NCBI GenBank assembly: GCA_947498065.1 | Contig: CANMIS010000001.1 | Coordinates: forward strand, 310,001 to 374,000 | From: an uncultured Erythrobacter sp. | GTDB taxonomy: Bacteria > Pseudomonadota > Alphaproteobacteria > Sphingomonadales > Sphingomonadaceae | Reading direction: 5' to 3' | DNA length: 64,000 bases | Part shown: positions 35,979 through 44,874 of the stretch, piece by piece | How positions within the stretch are numbered: the stretch's first letter is position 1 | Layout of the letters: each line of letters begins with the position of its first letter | Translations under genes and position numbers: made by a program | Notes under the pieces: generated by a model | What the model was told of the DNA's origin: nothing | Databases searched by the model: none | The model's input: the letters and a program-made list of their open reading frames with translations, nothing else

Positions 35979-36097
35979 GGTCGGTTACGGATAGATTGGT
36001 TACCACGCGGCGGAGGCTAACCTTCGGGTCTAACCAGCTTGATTAAGACGCGCCAAACATAAAGTATCTAGCACCGAAATCCTAGCCAAGCATCGCC

Positions 36098-38509
36098 TCA
36101 GTCTGCCGCCAAAGTCAGCTCTGCTTGCTTCACATCGCGGCTGTTGCCGCCCGCCATCAGGACGAATTTGCCCGGCTCAACCACACGCTCCATCCTATCA
36201 TTCCAAATACTGAAATCGGCTGGCTTGAGCTCAAAGCGAAGGGCGCGTTCTTCGCCTGGTTGCAGAGTGACACGCTCAAATCTAACCAACTGCTTCACCG
36301 GAGTGGTGACGGAGGCATGGACGTCGCGCAGATACAATTGCACGACTTCGTCGCCTGCGAGCTGCCCGTTGTTCCTGACCGAGACCTCGACCCTGACTGT
36401 ATCCGAGGTCGAATGCGCCTTGCCGATCACTCGGGGGGCCGAAATGTCGAAGTTTGTGTAGCTGAGGCCAAAGCCAAACGGGTACAAAGGCTCTTTGCTG
36501 TCGAACAAATAGCCGCGCCGGGCCTGGGGTTTGTGATTGTAGAACACGGGCAATTGCCCAACATTTTGAGCGACTGTGACCGGCATCTTGCCGCCGGGAT
36601 TGGACTTGCCAAACAAGACATGGGCGACCGCATTCCCGGTCTCTTGGCCAAGGTACCAGCCTTCAATGATAGCGGGAGCCGTTTGGTTCAGCTCAACAAT
36701 CGATAGCGGACGGCCATTGAGCAGCACCGTCACCACCGGCTTGCCCGTGGCCAGCATTGCGCGGGCCAGATCCATTTGCTGACCGACCAATGTGATATCG
36801 GTCCGGTCCCCAAGATGCGTCGTTGCCCAAGCTTCTCTGCTGGTCTGCTCATTGCCGCCGATGACCATGACGATGACGTCGGCATCTTCAGCCGCCGTGA
36901 CTGCCTCTGCGATCAAACGGCGGTTCTCTTCTTCGGGAACGAGATCGACGGGATCAGCCGCCCAGACCCGGCTTTCCGTGATCCGAACACCCTCTGAGTA
37001 TGCGACCTCGAATTCCCCGCTGGCCGCGCCTTCCAGCCCCTCTAGCACGCTCACAACTTTGCGAGGAATGTCGCTGTAACCGCCAAGCGGCGTGTCTTTC
37101 GCATGTGTCCCGACGACGAGTAACTTATCGATTGCCTCCGCAGCCAATGGCAGCAGGCCGTCGTTTTTGAGCAAAACCATCGACTTGCGCGCAGCTTCCC
37201 GGGCAAGCGCAATGGCTTCATCATTGGCCTCAATCCGCTCTGCATAGTCCGCGTCTGCATAGGGGTCCTCGAACATGCCAGCGGTGAATTTCAGCCGCAG
37301 GATACGGCGGACCGCTTCGTCGATCAGAGCAACATCCACCCGCCCCTGCGCCACAAGGTCTGGGAGGGTGAGAAACGTGTCCGCATCGGCCATCTCATTG
37401 TCAACGCCCGCCTTAATGGCGCGTTCTGCGGCTTGCTCTGCATCCTCAAGCATTTGATGGCGGGTAACCATTTCACGTATCGCGAAATAGTCGCTCACCA
37501 CCGCCCCTTTGAAACCCCATTCTTCCTTGAGAACCGAGTTGAGCAACCAACCATTGGCATGGCTCGGCACAGCGCCAATCTCATTGTAGGACGGCATCAC
37601 CGAGAGCACGTTGGCTTCCTTCACCGCCCGCTCAAACGGCGGAAAGAAATAGGTTCGCAAAGTGTGTTCGCTCAGTTCGGCCGGCGCGACATTGGTGCCG
37701 CTCTCCGGCTGTCCGTGACCCGTCATATGCTTCAGCGTGACCAGCACTTTATCGTCGGCAAGTGGCAGTTCCCTTCCCTGGAACCCGCGGATCGCCGCAA
37801 GTCCAATTTCCGAAACGAGGTATGGATCCTCTCCGTAGGTCTCCTCGATCCGGCCCCAGCGCGCATCGCGGGCGATGTCGACTACAGGGGAAAGCGCCAA
37901 TTGCGCCCCGCGCGAGCGCATTTCACGAGATGCTACGCTGTAGACCCGCTCAACCAGCTGCGGGTCCCAGGTGCTGGCTAACCCAATCGCTTGCGGGAAG
38001 CTGGTGGCGCCGCGGGCGACATAACCGTGCAATCCCTCCTCATGCATCAAGATTGGAATGCCGAGACGTGTTTCATCGACGGCCCAGCGCTGCGCCGCGT
38101 TGACATAGTCGACGGTTTCGCGCGCTGTGCGATTGCGTCCCTCAGCCGAAGCTCCGGCATCGCCTGCGTTCGATTGGTCAACGCCGCGAAAATCTGATGG
38201 GCGGGCAATCATGCCAATGCCATTGGGAAAACTTGCACTGGCCTTTGCGGGGTCGAAATCGCCTTGCGGGGTCTGCACTTTCTCTTTTTGCTCCCAGATC
38301 GTGAGCATTTGCGCGACCTTCTCTTCCAGCGTCATCCGCGCCAGCAGATCCTCAATCCGGTCTTCGATGGGAGCGCCCGGGTCTTTGTAAATCGCCAGCT
38401 CAACGCTCGCGCTCTGTTGGCTCACCGCGGCAGTTGGAAAGGCAGCCACGGCCCCGAACAATCCGACAACCGCCGCGCAGCCAGCCGCTCGCTTCAGAAA
38501 AATGCGCAT
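36098..38509 (-). CDS. Exported GH3 glycosidase (beta-glucosidase/beta-xylosidase, BglX-like)
   Basis: An 803-residue GH3 enzyme with a signal peptide from the ATG at 38509 (MRIFLKRAAGCAAVVGL). The (beta/alpha)8 domain carries KHMTGHGQPESG and the nucleophile aspartate in GAVVSDYFAIREM; the second domain follows, then a C-terminal fibronectin-III-like domain (RVEVSVRNNGQLAGDEVVQLYL). Its neighbours handle xylose, so a beta-xylosidase releasing xylose in the periplasm is likely; beta-glucosidase is the alternative. A perfect LacI-type palindrome lies 22 bases upstream of the start. Confidence 0.92.
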   Translation of the reverse strand: MRIFLKRAAGCAAVVGLFGAVAAFPTAAVSQQSASVELAIYKDPGAPIEDRIEDLLARMTLEEKVAQMLTIWEQKEKVQTPQGDFDPAKASASFPNGIGMIARPSDFRGVDQSNAGDAGASAEGRNRTARETVDYVNAAQRWAVDETRLGIPILMHEEGLHGYVARGATSFPQAIGLASTWDPQLVERVYSVASREMRSRGAQLALSPVVDIARDARWGRIEETYGEDPYLVSEIGLAAIRGFQGRELPLADDKVLVTLKHMTGHGQPESGTNVAPAELSEHTLRTYFFPPFERAVKEANVLSVMPSYNEIGAVPSHANGWLLNSVLKEEWGFKGAVVSDYFAIREMVTRHQMLEDAEQAAERAIKAGVDNEMADADTFLTLPDLVAQGRVDVALIDEAVRRILRLKFTAGMFEDPYADADYAERIEANDEAIALAREAARKSMVLLKNDGLLPLAAEAIDKLLVVGTHAKDTPLGGYSDIPRKVVSVLEGLEGAASGEFEVAYSEGVRITESRVWAADPVDLVPEEENRRLIAEAVTAAEDADVIVMVIGGNEQTSREAWATTHLGDRTDITLVGQQMDLARAMLATGKPVVTVLLNGRPLSIVELNQTAPAIIEGWYLGQETGNAVAHVLFGKSNPGGKMPVTVAQNVGQLPVFYNHKPQARRGYLFDSKEPLYPFGFGLSYTNFDISAPRVIGKAHSTSDTVRVEVSVRNNGQLAGDEVVQLYLRDVHASVTTPVKQLVRFERVTLQPGEERALRFELKPADFSIWNDRMERVVEPGKFVLMAGGNSRDVKQAELTLAAD

Positions 38510-38531
38510 ATCACCACCCTCACCTCTCAAA

Positions 38532-38547
38532 ATGATAGCGCTATCAT
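38532..38547. promoter_or_regulatory. LacI-family operator between GH3 and lacI-type genes
   Basis: A perfect 16-bp palindrome, ATGATAGCGCTATCAT, with the central CG pair characteristic of LacI/GalR-family operators. It sits between the divergent GH3 gene and the LacI-type regulator, where it could repress both. Confidence 0.85.
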
Positions 38548-38611
38548 ACGTCGAAGGCTCAGCATTGCAATGCCCCTCACTGACCGCTAGTCACTATCAG
38601 CGAGGGACACT

Positions 38612-39664
38612 ATGGCACGAACACGGCGGCGAAATCGGCAGACGGTAACAATCGATGATGTCGCGCGCCAAGCCGGCGTGTCGGCGATGACTGTATCGCG
38701 GGTAATGAACGCGGAAAGCGGTGTGCGCGACGCCACCAGACAGACTGTCCTCAAAGCCGTTAGCGCGCTCAATTATCAGCCCAATCGCTCGGCCCGGCGC
38801 TTGGCCAAGGGCGCCGATGTTCACATTGGCCTGATCTACGCCAACCCGTCAGACAGCTATCTTGGCCGGTTCTTAAGGGGCGCTTTGGAGGCGGCTCAGG
38901 CGAGCGACAATCACTTGATCGTCGACATCTGTGAAGACAACACTCCGGCCACCCACGTCGCATCGGCCATGCGTTTGGCGAAAGCTGGCATTGCCGGTGT
39001 AATCCTGCCGCCGCCTACATCTTCTGCGCCCGAAATCCTCTCGATATTCGAAGAACTGCACATACCAGTCGCGACCGTTGCCAATGGCAATATGGATCAA
39101 AAACATAATGATATCAATATTGAAGATGAAACGGCATCTAAGGAAATGACCCAATATCTGATCGAATTGGGACACCGAAGGATCGGTTTTATCAAAGGGT
39201 CACCAGACCAAATGTCGAGCACCATGCGGGAGCGTGGATATCGCCAAGCGATGGCCGAAGCGCAAATTGAGATCGATCCAAACTGGGTGGCAGATGGACA
39301 TTACACTTACCGCTCCGGAGTGACAGCAGCAGAGCTCTTGCTAACGTCCACGCCCCGGCCCAGTGCCATTTTCGCGAGCAATGACGATATGGCCGCTGCG
39401 ACTATCGGTGTCGCGCATCGGCATGGCCTGTCAGTGCCCGAAGAACTAACCGTTGTTGGCTTTGACAACAGCCCGTCTGCGATTTCCGTCTGGCCAGAAC
39501 TGACCACTATCGATCAACCCGTCAGTGCGATGGCAAAGTCCGCCTTTAACCTGGTGTTGAGCAAGGTCGGCTTGGGCGATGAAGCCGACAAAGAACTCAG
39601 ATTTGAGCACACACACGAATGCCGCCTGATTGAGCGCGGATCATCCGCCCCTGCCAATCCATAA
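38612..39664 (+). CDS. LacI-family transcriptional regulator of the xylose locus
   Basis: A 350-residue repressor. The N-terminal helix-turn-helix (VTIDDVARQAGVSAMTVSRV) and hinge (NYQPNRSARRLAKG) are canonical; the rest is the periplasmic-binding-like sugar domain with ELGHRRIGFIKG and IFASNDDMAAATIG. It is divergent from the GH3 gene and directly upstream of the transporter, mutarotase, xylB and xylA genes, so xylose or a xyloside is the probable inducer. XylR-like by context. Confidence 0.92.
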   Translation: MARTRRRNRQTVTIDDVARQAGVSAMTVSRVMNAESGVRDATRQTVLKAVSALNYQPNRSARRLAKGADVHIGLIYANPSDSYLGRFLRGALEAAQASDNHLIVDICEDNTPATHVASAMRLAKAGIAGVILPPPTSSAPEILSIFEELHIPVATVANGNMDQKHNDINIEDETASKEMTQYLIELGHRRIGFIKGSPDQMSSTMRERGYRQAMAEAQIEIDPNWVADGHYTYRSGVTAAELLLTSTPRPSAIFASNDDMAAATIGVAHRHGLSVPEELTVVGFDNSPSAISVWPELTTIDQPVSAMAKSAFNLVLSKVGLGDEADKELRFEHTHECRLIERGSSAPANP

Positions 39665-39685
39665 GTTTGGGTTGGACATTCTTTT

Positions 39686-39700
39686 CGTTACCGCTAACAT
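39686..39700. promoter_or_regulatory. Imperfect LacI-type operator upstream of the sugar transporter
   Basis: CGTTACCGCTAACAT resembles the 38532 palindrome and general LacI-family sites: GTTACC/GCTAAC pairs at all but one position of the inner 12 bases. It lies 34 bases upstream of the transporter GTG, in the right place to repress the xylose operon. Confidence 0.5.
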
Positions 39701-39733
39701 AACTCTCAACGATGTCTTTGGGAGAGGATTCTG

Positions 39734-41137
39734 GTGGCCAATGAGGCAACAACGGATAACGCGCGCTTCGTCTTTCTGATTGTATCAGTAGCGACGCTCG
39801 GCGGGTTTTTGTTCGGCTTCGATAGCGGAGTGATCAACGGCACGGTCGACGGCCTGCAAACGGCTTTCAATTCGACCAGCGTCGGGACTGGCTTCAATGT
39901 CGCATCCATGCTGCTTGGCTGCGCTGTCGGTGCGTTCGTCGCTGGGCGGCTGTCTGACAAGATCGGACGGCGCGCTGTCCTCTTGATCGCGGCAGTCTTC
40001 TTCATTGTGTCCGCATGGGGCTCTGGGATCGCTGGCGATGCCACCACCTTCGTCATAGCGCGCATAATCGGCGGTCTAGCGGTTGGCGCGGCCAGTGTGA
40101 TCGCACCGGCCTACATCTCCGAAGTCGCCCCAGCAGATAAGCGTGGGCGGCTGTCATCAATCCAGCAAGTGATGATCATCATCGGCCTGACCGCCGCGTT
40201 TCTCTCCAACTACTTTCTCGCTGAGTTTGCGGGCGGCAGCCAAGAGCAGGTCTGGGGTGGATTCGAAGCCTGGCGCTGGATGTTCTGGGCAGAGCTTCTG
40301 CCCGCCAGCCTATTCCTTGTCCTGCTCTTTTTCATACCTGAAAGCCCAAGGTTTCTAGTCGCAAAAGGGCGTGAAGAAGAGGCGAAGCTGACCCTTGGCC
40401 TGTTGCTTGGAGACGCCAATGTTCCTGCGAAACTCCAAGAAATTCGCGAGAGCCTCACCGGAGATCACCAACCAAGACTTTCGGACCTTGTCTCCAGCCA
40501 AACTGGCAAAGTTCGGACCATCGTTTGGGTCGGGGTCGGGCTGGCGACTTTCCAACAGCTCGTGGGCATCAACATCGTATTTTATTACGGAGCGGTGCTG
40601 TGGCAGGCGGTTGGCTTTACAGAGAATGACGCTCTCAAAATCAATGTTTTGTCAGGCGCGCTCTCAATCGGTGCGGTCTTCCTAGCAATCGCATTGATCG
40701 ACAGGATTGGGCGCAAACCATTACTGCTGATCGGGTCAGTCGGAATGGCGATTGGCCTCACCGTCATGGCTCTCGCCTTCGCATCAGGCTCGCTAGTCAA
40801 TGGAGAGCTCGTACTGTCCGATGGCGCGGGCATCGCTGCTTTGATTGCCGCCAACGCCTATGTCGTCGCGTTCAACTTCAGCTGGGGGCCAGTGATGTGG
40901 GTAATGCTGGGCGAGATGTTCCCCAATCAAATTCGCGGCTCTGGATTGGCGGTTTCCGGCTTTGCTCAATGGACGGCAAACTTCCTTATCATCATGAGCT
41001 TCCCATGGCTCCTGAGCAATGTCGGCCTGCCGATCACCTATGGCTTCTATGCGCTTGCCGCGCTCCTTTCCGTGATCTTCGTCGCGAAGATGGTCGCAGA
41101 GACAGCGGGCAAAGAACTTGAGGCAATGCAGGGCTAA
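39734..41137 (+). CDS. Sugar:proton symporter (MFS sugar porter family), probable xylose transporter
   Basis: A 467-residue twelve-helix transporter of the sugar porter family. It shows GFLFGFDSGVINGT in helix 1, the loop GRLSDKIGRRAVLL, PAYISEVAPADKRGRLSSIQQ cut by normal variation, PESPRFLVAKGREEEA and the quinone-like QQLVGINIVFYYG substrate motif. The start is GTG at 39734, after GGAGAGGA. Xylose as substrate follows from the operon with xylA and xylB. Confidence 0.9.
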   Translation: MANEATTDNARFVFLIVSVATLGGFLFGFDSGVINGTVDGLQTAFNSTSVGTGFNVASMLLGCAVGAFVAGRLSDKIGRRAVLLIAAVFFIVSAWGSGIAGDATTFVIARIIGGLAVGAASVIAPAYISEVAPADKRGRLSSIQQVMIIIGLTAAFLSNYFLAEFAGGSQEQVWGGFEAWRWMFWAELLPASLFLVLLFFIPESPRFLVAKGREEEAKLTLGLLLGDANVPAKLQEIRESLTGDHQPRLSDLVSSQTGKVRTIVWVGVGLATFQQLVGINIVFYYGAVLWQAVGFTENDALKINVLSGALSIGAVFLAIALIDRIGRKPLLLIGSVGMAIGLTVMALAFASGSLVNGELVLSDGAGIAALIAANAYVVAFNFSWGPVMWVMLGEMFPNQIRGSGLAVSGFAQWTANFLIIMSFPWLLSNVGLPITYGFYALAALLSVIFVAKMVAETAGKELEAMQG

Positions 41138-41218
41138 GATGGCGAAGACTTTGCCTCTTCCTGCTGAACATGGCGGCGCTCCACAGATGCAACCGGCACA
41201 GGCAAAAGGCAGCTCGTC

Positions 41219-42070
41219 ATGCAATTGCTAGAGCTGACATGCGGAGCGACCCAGCTCAGCCTGTCGCCTTGGCTTGGCGGGGGGATCGCCGCGTTCACCT
41301 GGCGAGGGCATGATGTGTTCAGGCCTTATGCGGGTGACAGCGATCCTCTTGCGCTTGCAAGCTTTCCGATGGTCCCGTTCTGCAACAGGATCGCGCATGG
41401 CCAACTGCCTGTCGGCTCGGGCACCAGTTCGATCCCATTGCTGCACAAGGACGCTGAACCGGAGCACGCCCTGCACGGTCTTGGCTGGGTCAGCCCTTGG
41501 GCGGTCACACAAAGCTCCTCTAGCAGCGCGATATTGACGCTGCATCATGACGGCGCGGTGTGGCCTTGGAGCTTTGAAGCGCACCAAGAAATCACAGCTC
41601 GCGCCGATGGTTATGTCCACAAGATGGCGATTACAAACCTGGCAGAAACGCCGATGCCCGCTGGACTTGGCCTGCACCCTTACTTCCCGAGGGCAGGCGC
41701 ACGGCTCAAGGTAGATATCGGCGGCTTGTGGGAGAATGGAGCTGACCGGCTGCCAAGCTCGCACCGCTCGCTCTCAAGCCAGCCAGAATGGCTCACAGGA
41801 CCGTCAGTCGACAATTGCTACACCGGGCGGCGCGATGCGATCGAGATCGCTTGGCCTACGCACAGGCTAACCATGCACCCGTCCGCCAATTTGCCCTTCA
41901 CCCATGTTTATTGCCCGGCTGGAGAAGACTTCTTCTGCGTCGAACCCGTCAGCCACATTCCCGATGCAGTGAACAGCAGCCTGAGCCATGATGAGACAGG
42001 ACTAAAGATGCTTCAACCCGGCGAAAGCATGGAAATCGAGTGCCGCTTTACCTTAGAGGAGACGACCTGA
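41219..42070 (+). CDS. galM: Aldose 1-epimerase (mutarotase)
   Basis: A 283-residue mutarotase interconverting alpha- and beta-anomers of the sugar. It shows NRIAHGQLPVG near the N-terminus, ALHGLGWVSPW with a substrate-binding histidine, GLGLHPYFPRAG with the catalytic histidine, and the catalytic glutamate in FFCVEPVSHIPDAVN. It lies between the transporter and xylulokinase genes, so xylose mutarotation is the likely job. Its TGA overlaps the ATG of xylB. Confidence 0.88.
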   Translation: MQLLELTCGATQLSLSPWLGGGIAAFTWRGHDVFRPYAGDSDPLALASFPMVPFCNRIAHGQLPVGSGTSSIPLLHKDAEPEHALHGLGWVSPWAVTQSSSSSAILTLHHDGAVWPWSFEAHQEITARADGYVHKMAITNLAETPMPAGLGLHPYFPRAGARLKVDIGGLWENGADRLPSSHRSLSSQPEWLTGPSVDNCYTGRRDAIEIAWPTHRLTMHPSANLPFTHVYCPAGEDFFCVEPVSHIPDAVNSSLSHDETGLKMLQPGESMEIECRFTLEETT

Positions 42071-43497
42071 TGTGGCTTGGCATTGATCTCGGCACCTCAG
42101 CCGTAAAGACCGTGATCGTCGATGACGATGGCGCAGTTCTGGCGCAAGACACTGCGCCTCTAACGGTCCAGCGCCCGCAAGCCTTGTGGTCCGAGCAAAA
42201 CCCCGATGATTGGTGGGAAGCGACCAAGATTGCGATTGGCGGACTGCCAAGTGCAATGCGCAGCCAAGTTCGCGGGATTGGCCTGTCTGGGCAGATGCAC
42301 GGCGCAGTTCTGCTCAGCAAAGATGACACGGTGCTCCGCCCGGCCATCTTGTGGAATGACGGGCGCAGCGCGGCTCAATGCAGCGATCTTGATGCGCTTG
42401 CTCCGCAGCACACAGGCAACCTTGCCATGCCAGGGTTTACCGCCCCTAAGCTCGCATGGCTGCGCGCAAATGAACCGGAGGTCTTTAAGCAAACCGCGAC
42501 AGTCCTTCTTCCAAAGGACTACCTTCGCCTTTTGCTGACCGGCGAGAAGGTCACCGAAATGTCTGATGCATCAGGCACTTTGTGGCTGGACGTCGCGAAA
42601 CGCCGCTGGTCGCCCACCATGCTTGAAGCGAGCGGCCTTAGCGATCGCCATATGCCGGCCCTGATCGAGGGCGATGCAATATCGGGCACCCTGAGCCAAG
42701 AAGTCGCCGACGAACTTGGCCTGCCGTGCGTACCAGTGGCGGGCGGTGGCGGCGACCAAGCAGCAGGCGCAGTTGGAGCCGGAGTAACCGAACCGGGCGA
42801 TGCTTTCCTTAGCCTAGGCACATCGGGCGTAATTTTCGCGGCGGGCGCGAAATTTGAACCCAATCCGGCAAGCGGCCTGCACGCATTCTGCCATGCGCTG
42901 CCGGGTCGATGGCACACCATGACCGTCATGTTGTCAGCCGCGGCATGTCTCGATTGGGCGGCGCGGCTTACCCAATTTCGCGATGTCGAAAGTGCGCTCA
43001 AAGCGGCAGAGGCCAGCACACTCCCCCAAGACCAGCTTCCGCTGTTCCTTCCTTATCTCTCCGGCGAACGAACGCCGCACAATGACCCGGCGGCCAAAGG
43101 CGTCTTCTTCAATCTCACCCACGAAACAGGACCAGCAGAGCTGATCAGATCGGTGCTCGAAGGCGTCGCCTTTGGCCTCAGTGATGGCCTCCACGCCATG
43201 CCCTCGCCCCCAGCGGAAATGTCTGTGATCGGCGGCGGAGCGCGATCGTCTTTTTGGGCGCAGCTCTTGGCCGATATCTTGCAAACTCCGCTCACTTACC
43301 GCGATGGTTCGAGTGTTGGCCCAGCAAGCGGCGCAGCCCGCCTCGCCCGCCTCGCCATCACCGGGGAACCAGTCGCGGAGGTCTGCACCCAGCCTCCCGT
43401 TCAAGCGCAATATTCACCGCAACCTCATTCGGGAGAGAGGCAGCGTCTGTTTCGCTCGCTCTACCCCACTCTCAAATCCAGTTTTGGAGACATCTGA
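42070..43497 (+). CDS. xylB: Xylulokinase
   Basis: FGGY-family kinase that phosphorylates D-xylulose. The 475-residue protein begins [20 protein letters not shown] and has [25 protein letters not shown], the ATP-binding [25 protein letters not shown] and the C-terminal [14 protein letters not shown]. The start at 42070 forms a TGATG junction with the mutarotase gene, and its own stop forms the same junction with xylA, so translation of the three is coupled. Confidence 0.96.
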   Translation: MWLGIDLGTSAVKTVIVDDDGAVLAQDTAPLTVQRPQALWSEQNPDDWWEATKIAIGGLPSAMRSQVRGIGLSGQMHGAVLLSKDDTVLRPAILWNDGRSAAQCSDLDALAPQHTGNLAMPGFTAPKLAWLRANEPEVFKQTATVLLPKDYLRLLLTGEKVTEMSDASGTLWLDVAKRRWSPTMLEASGLSDRHMPALIEGDAISGTLSQEVADELGLPCVPVAGGGGDQAAGAVGAGVTEPGDAFLSLGTSGVIFAAGAKFEPNPASGLHAFCHALPGRWHTMTVMLSAAACLDWAARLTQFRDVESALKAAEASTLPQDQLPLFLPYLSGERTPHNDPAAKGVFFNLTHETGPAELIRSVLEGVAFGLSDGLHAMPSPPAEMSVIGGGARSSFWAQLLADILQTPLTYRDGSSVGPASGAARLARLAITGEPVAEVCTQPPVQAQYSPQPHSGERQRLFRSLYPTLKSSFGDI

Positions 43498-44810
43498 TGG
43501 GCTATTTCGCCGACCTTCCGACCGTGCCTTTTGAAGGTGAAAACACAAGCAATCCGCTGGCCTATCGCTACTACGATGCAGATGCTCAAGTGCTGGGCAA
43601 GTCCATGCGCGAGCATTTGCGCTGGGCCGTCTGCTATTGGCACAGCTTCGCATGGCCGGGACACGACATCTTTGGTGCAGGAACGTTTGACCGGCCCTGG
43701 AAACCAGGCGAGCCAGTGACTGCGGAACTGGCGCAGATCAAACTCGATGCAGCGTTTGACATGTTCACAAAACTGGGTGCGCCCTTTTACTGTTTTCACG
43801 ATGTCGATGCGATGGCGGATCACGATAGCCTTTCTAGCTATACGCGAGAGTTGGACGCCATTGCCGACAAAATGGCGGGTAAAATCGAAGAGACTGGGAC
43901 GCAGCTTCTGTGGGGGACCGCGAACCTCTTCAGCCACCCACGCTATGCCGCGGGCGGTGCGACCAACCCAGATCCGGACGTGTTTGGCTGGGCCGCGCAT
44001 CAAGTCCGCTCTATGCTCGAAGTCACCAACCGGCTAGGCGGCGCGAACTACGTCCTGTGGGGCGGGCGCGAAGGCTATGATACGATTCTCAACACCGATA
44101 TCGCACAAGAGCTCGATCAGCTCGGCCGCTTTATGAACATGGTGGTGGAGCACAAGCACAAGATCGGTTTTAAAGGCACGATCCTGATCGAACCAAAGCC
44201 GCACGAGCCAACAAAGCACCAATATGACCGCGACACCGCAACGGTCTACGGCTTCCTCAAACACTATGGGCTGGAAGGCGAGATAAAGGTCAATATCGAA
44301 GGCAATCACGCCACGCTGGCTGGCAACAGCTTCGAGCATGAGATTGCGACCGCCAACGCTTACGGCATTATGGGCTCAGTCGATATCAATCGCGGCGACC
44401 CACAAAATGGCTGGGACACAGACCAATTCCCCAACAATGTCCCCGAGATGACTTTGGCAATGTATCACCTGCTGAAGGGCGGTGGCTTTAAAACAGGCGG
44501 TTTCAATTTCGACGCGAAAGTCCGGCGGCAATCAGTCGATGCAGTAGACCTATTCTACGCCCATATCGGCGGCGTCGACGTGCTCGCCCAATCGCTGCTC
44601 GCAGCTGCAAAGATAATCGAAGACGGCGAGCTCGATAGCTTCGTTGCAAACCGCTACGCTGGTTGGAAAACCGGTATCGGCAACCAGATTATGAGCGGCG
44701 AAATGAGCCTGGCCGATGTGGCGGACTACGCGGTGAAGGCTGAGCTTAATCCGCGCCCAATTTCCGGACGTCAGGAGTACCTTGAAACACTGATCAATCG
44801 AGCGGTTTGA
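43497..44810 (+). CDS. xylA: Xylose isomerase
   Basis: Converts D-xylose to D-xylulose. The 437-residue length matches the class II (longer) isomerases. Visible motifs include [10 protein letters not shown] and [13 protein letters not shown] with the catalytic and metal-binding histidines, [36 protein letters not shown] with metal ligands, and [17 protein letters not shown]. The chosen ATG at 43497 overlaps the xylB stop; the frame is open well upstream but only inside xylB. Last gene of the operon. Confidence 0.97.
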   Translation: MGYFADLPTVPFEGENTSNPLAYRYYDADAQVLGKSMREHLRWAVCYWHSFAWPGHDIFGAGTFDRPWKPGEPVTAELAQIKLDAAFDMFTKLGAPFYCFHDVDAMADHDSLSSYTRELDAIADKMAGKIEETGTQLLWGTANLFSHPRYAAGGATNPDPDVFGWAAHQVRSMLEVTNRLGGANYVLWGGREGYDTILNTDIAQELDQLGRFMNMVVEHKHKIGFKGTILIEPKPHEPTKHQYDRDTATVYGFLKHYGLEGEIKVNIEGNHATLAGNSFEHEIATANAYGIMGSVDINRGDPQNGWDTDQFPNNVPEMTLAMYHLLKGGGFKTGGFNFDAKVRRQSVDAVDLFYAHIGGVDVLAQSLLAAAKIIEDGELDSFVANRYAGWKTGIGNQIMSGEMSLADVADYAVKAELNPRPISGRQEYLETLINRAV

Positions 44811-44874
44811 GTTTTCTATATCGGGACTTTAACTAATGGCACCGGATTGGAACTCGGATCGCGCTGCAACGAAT

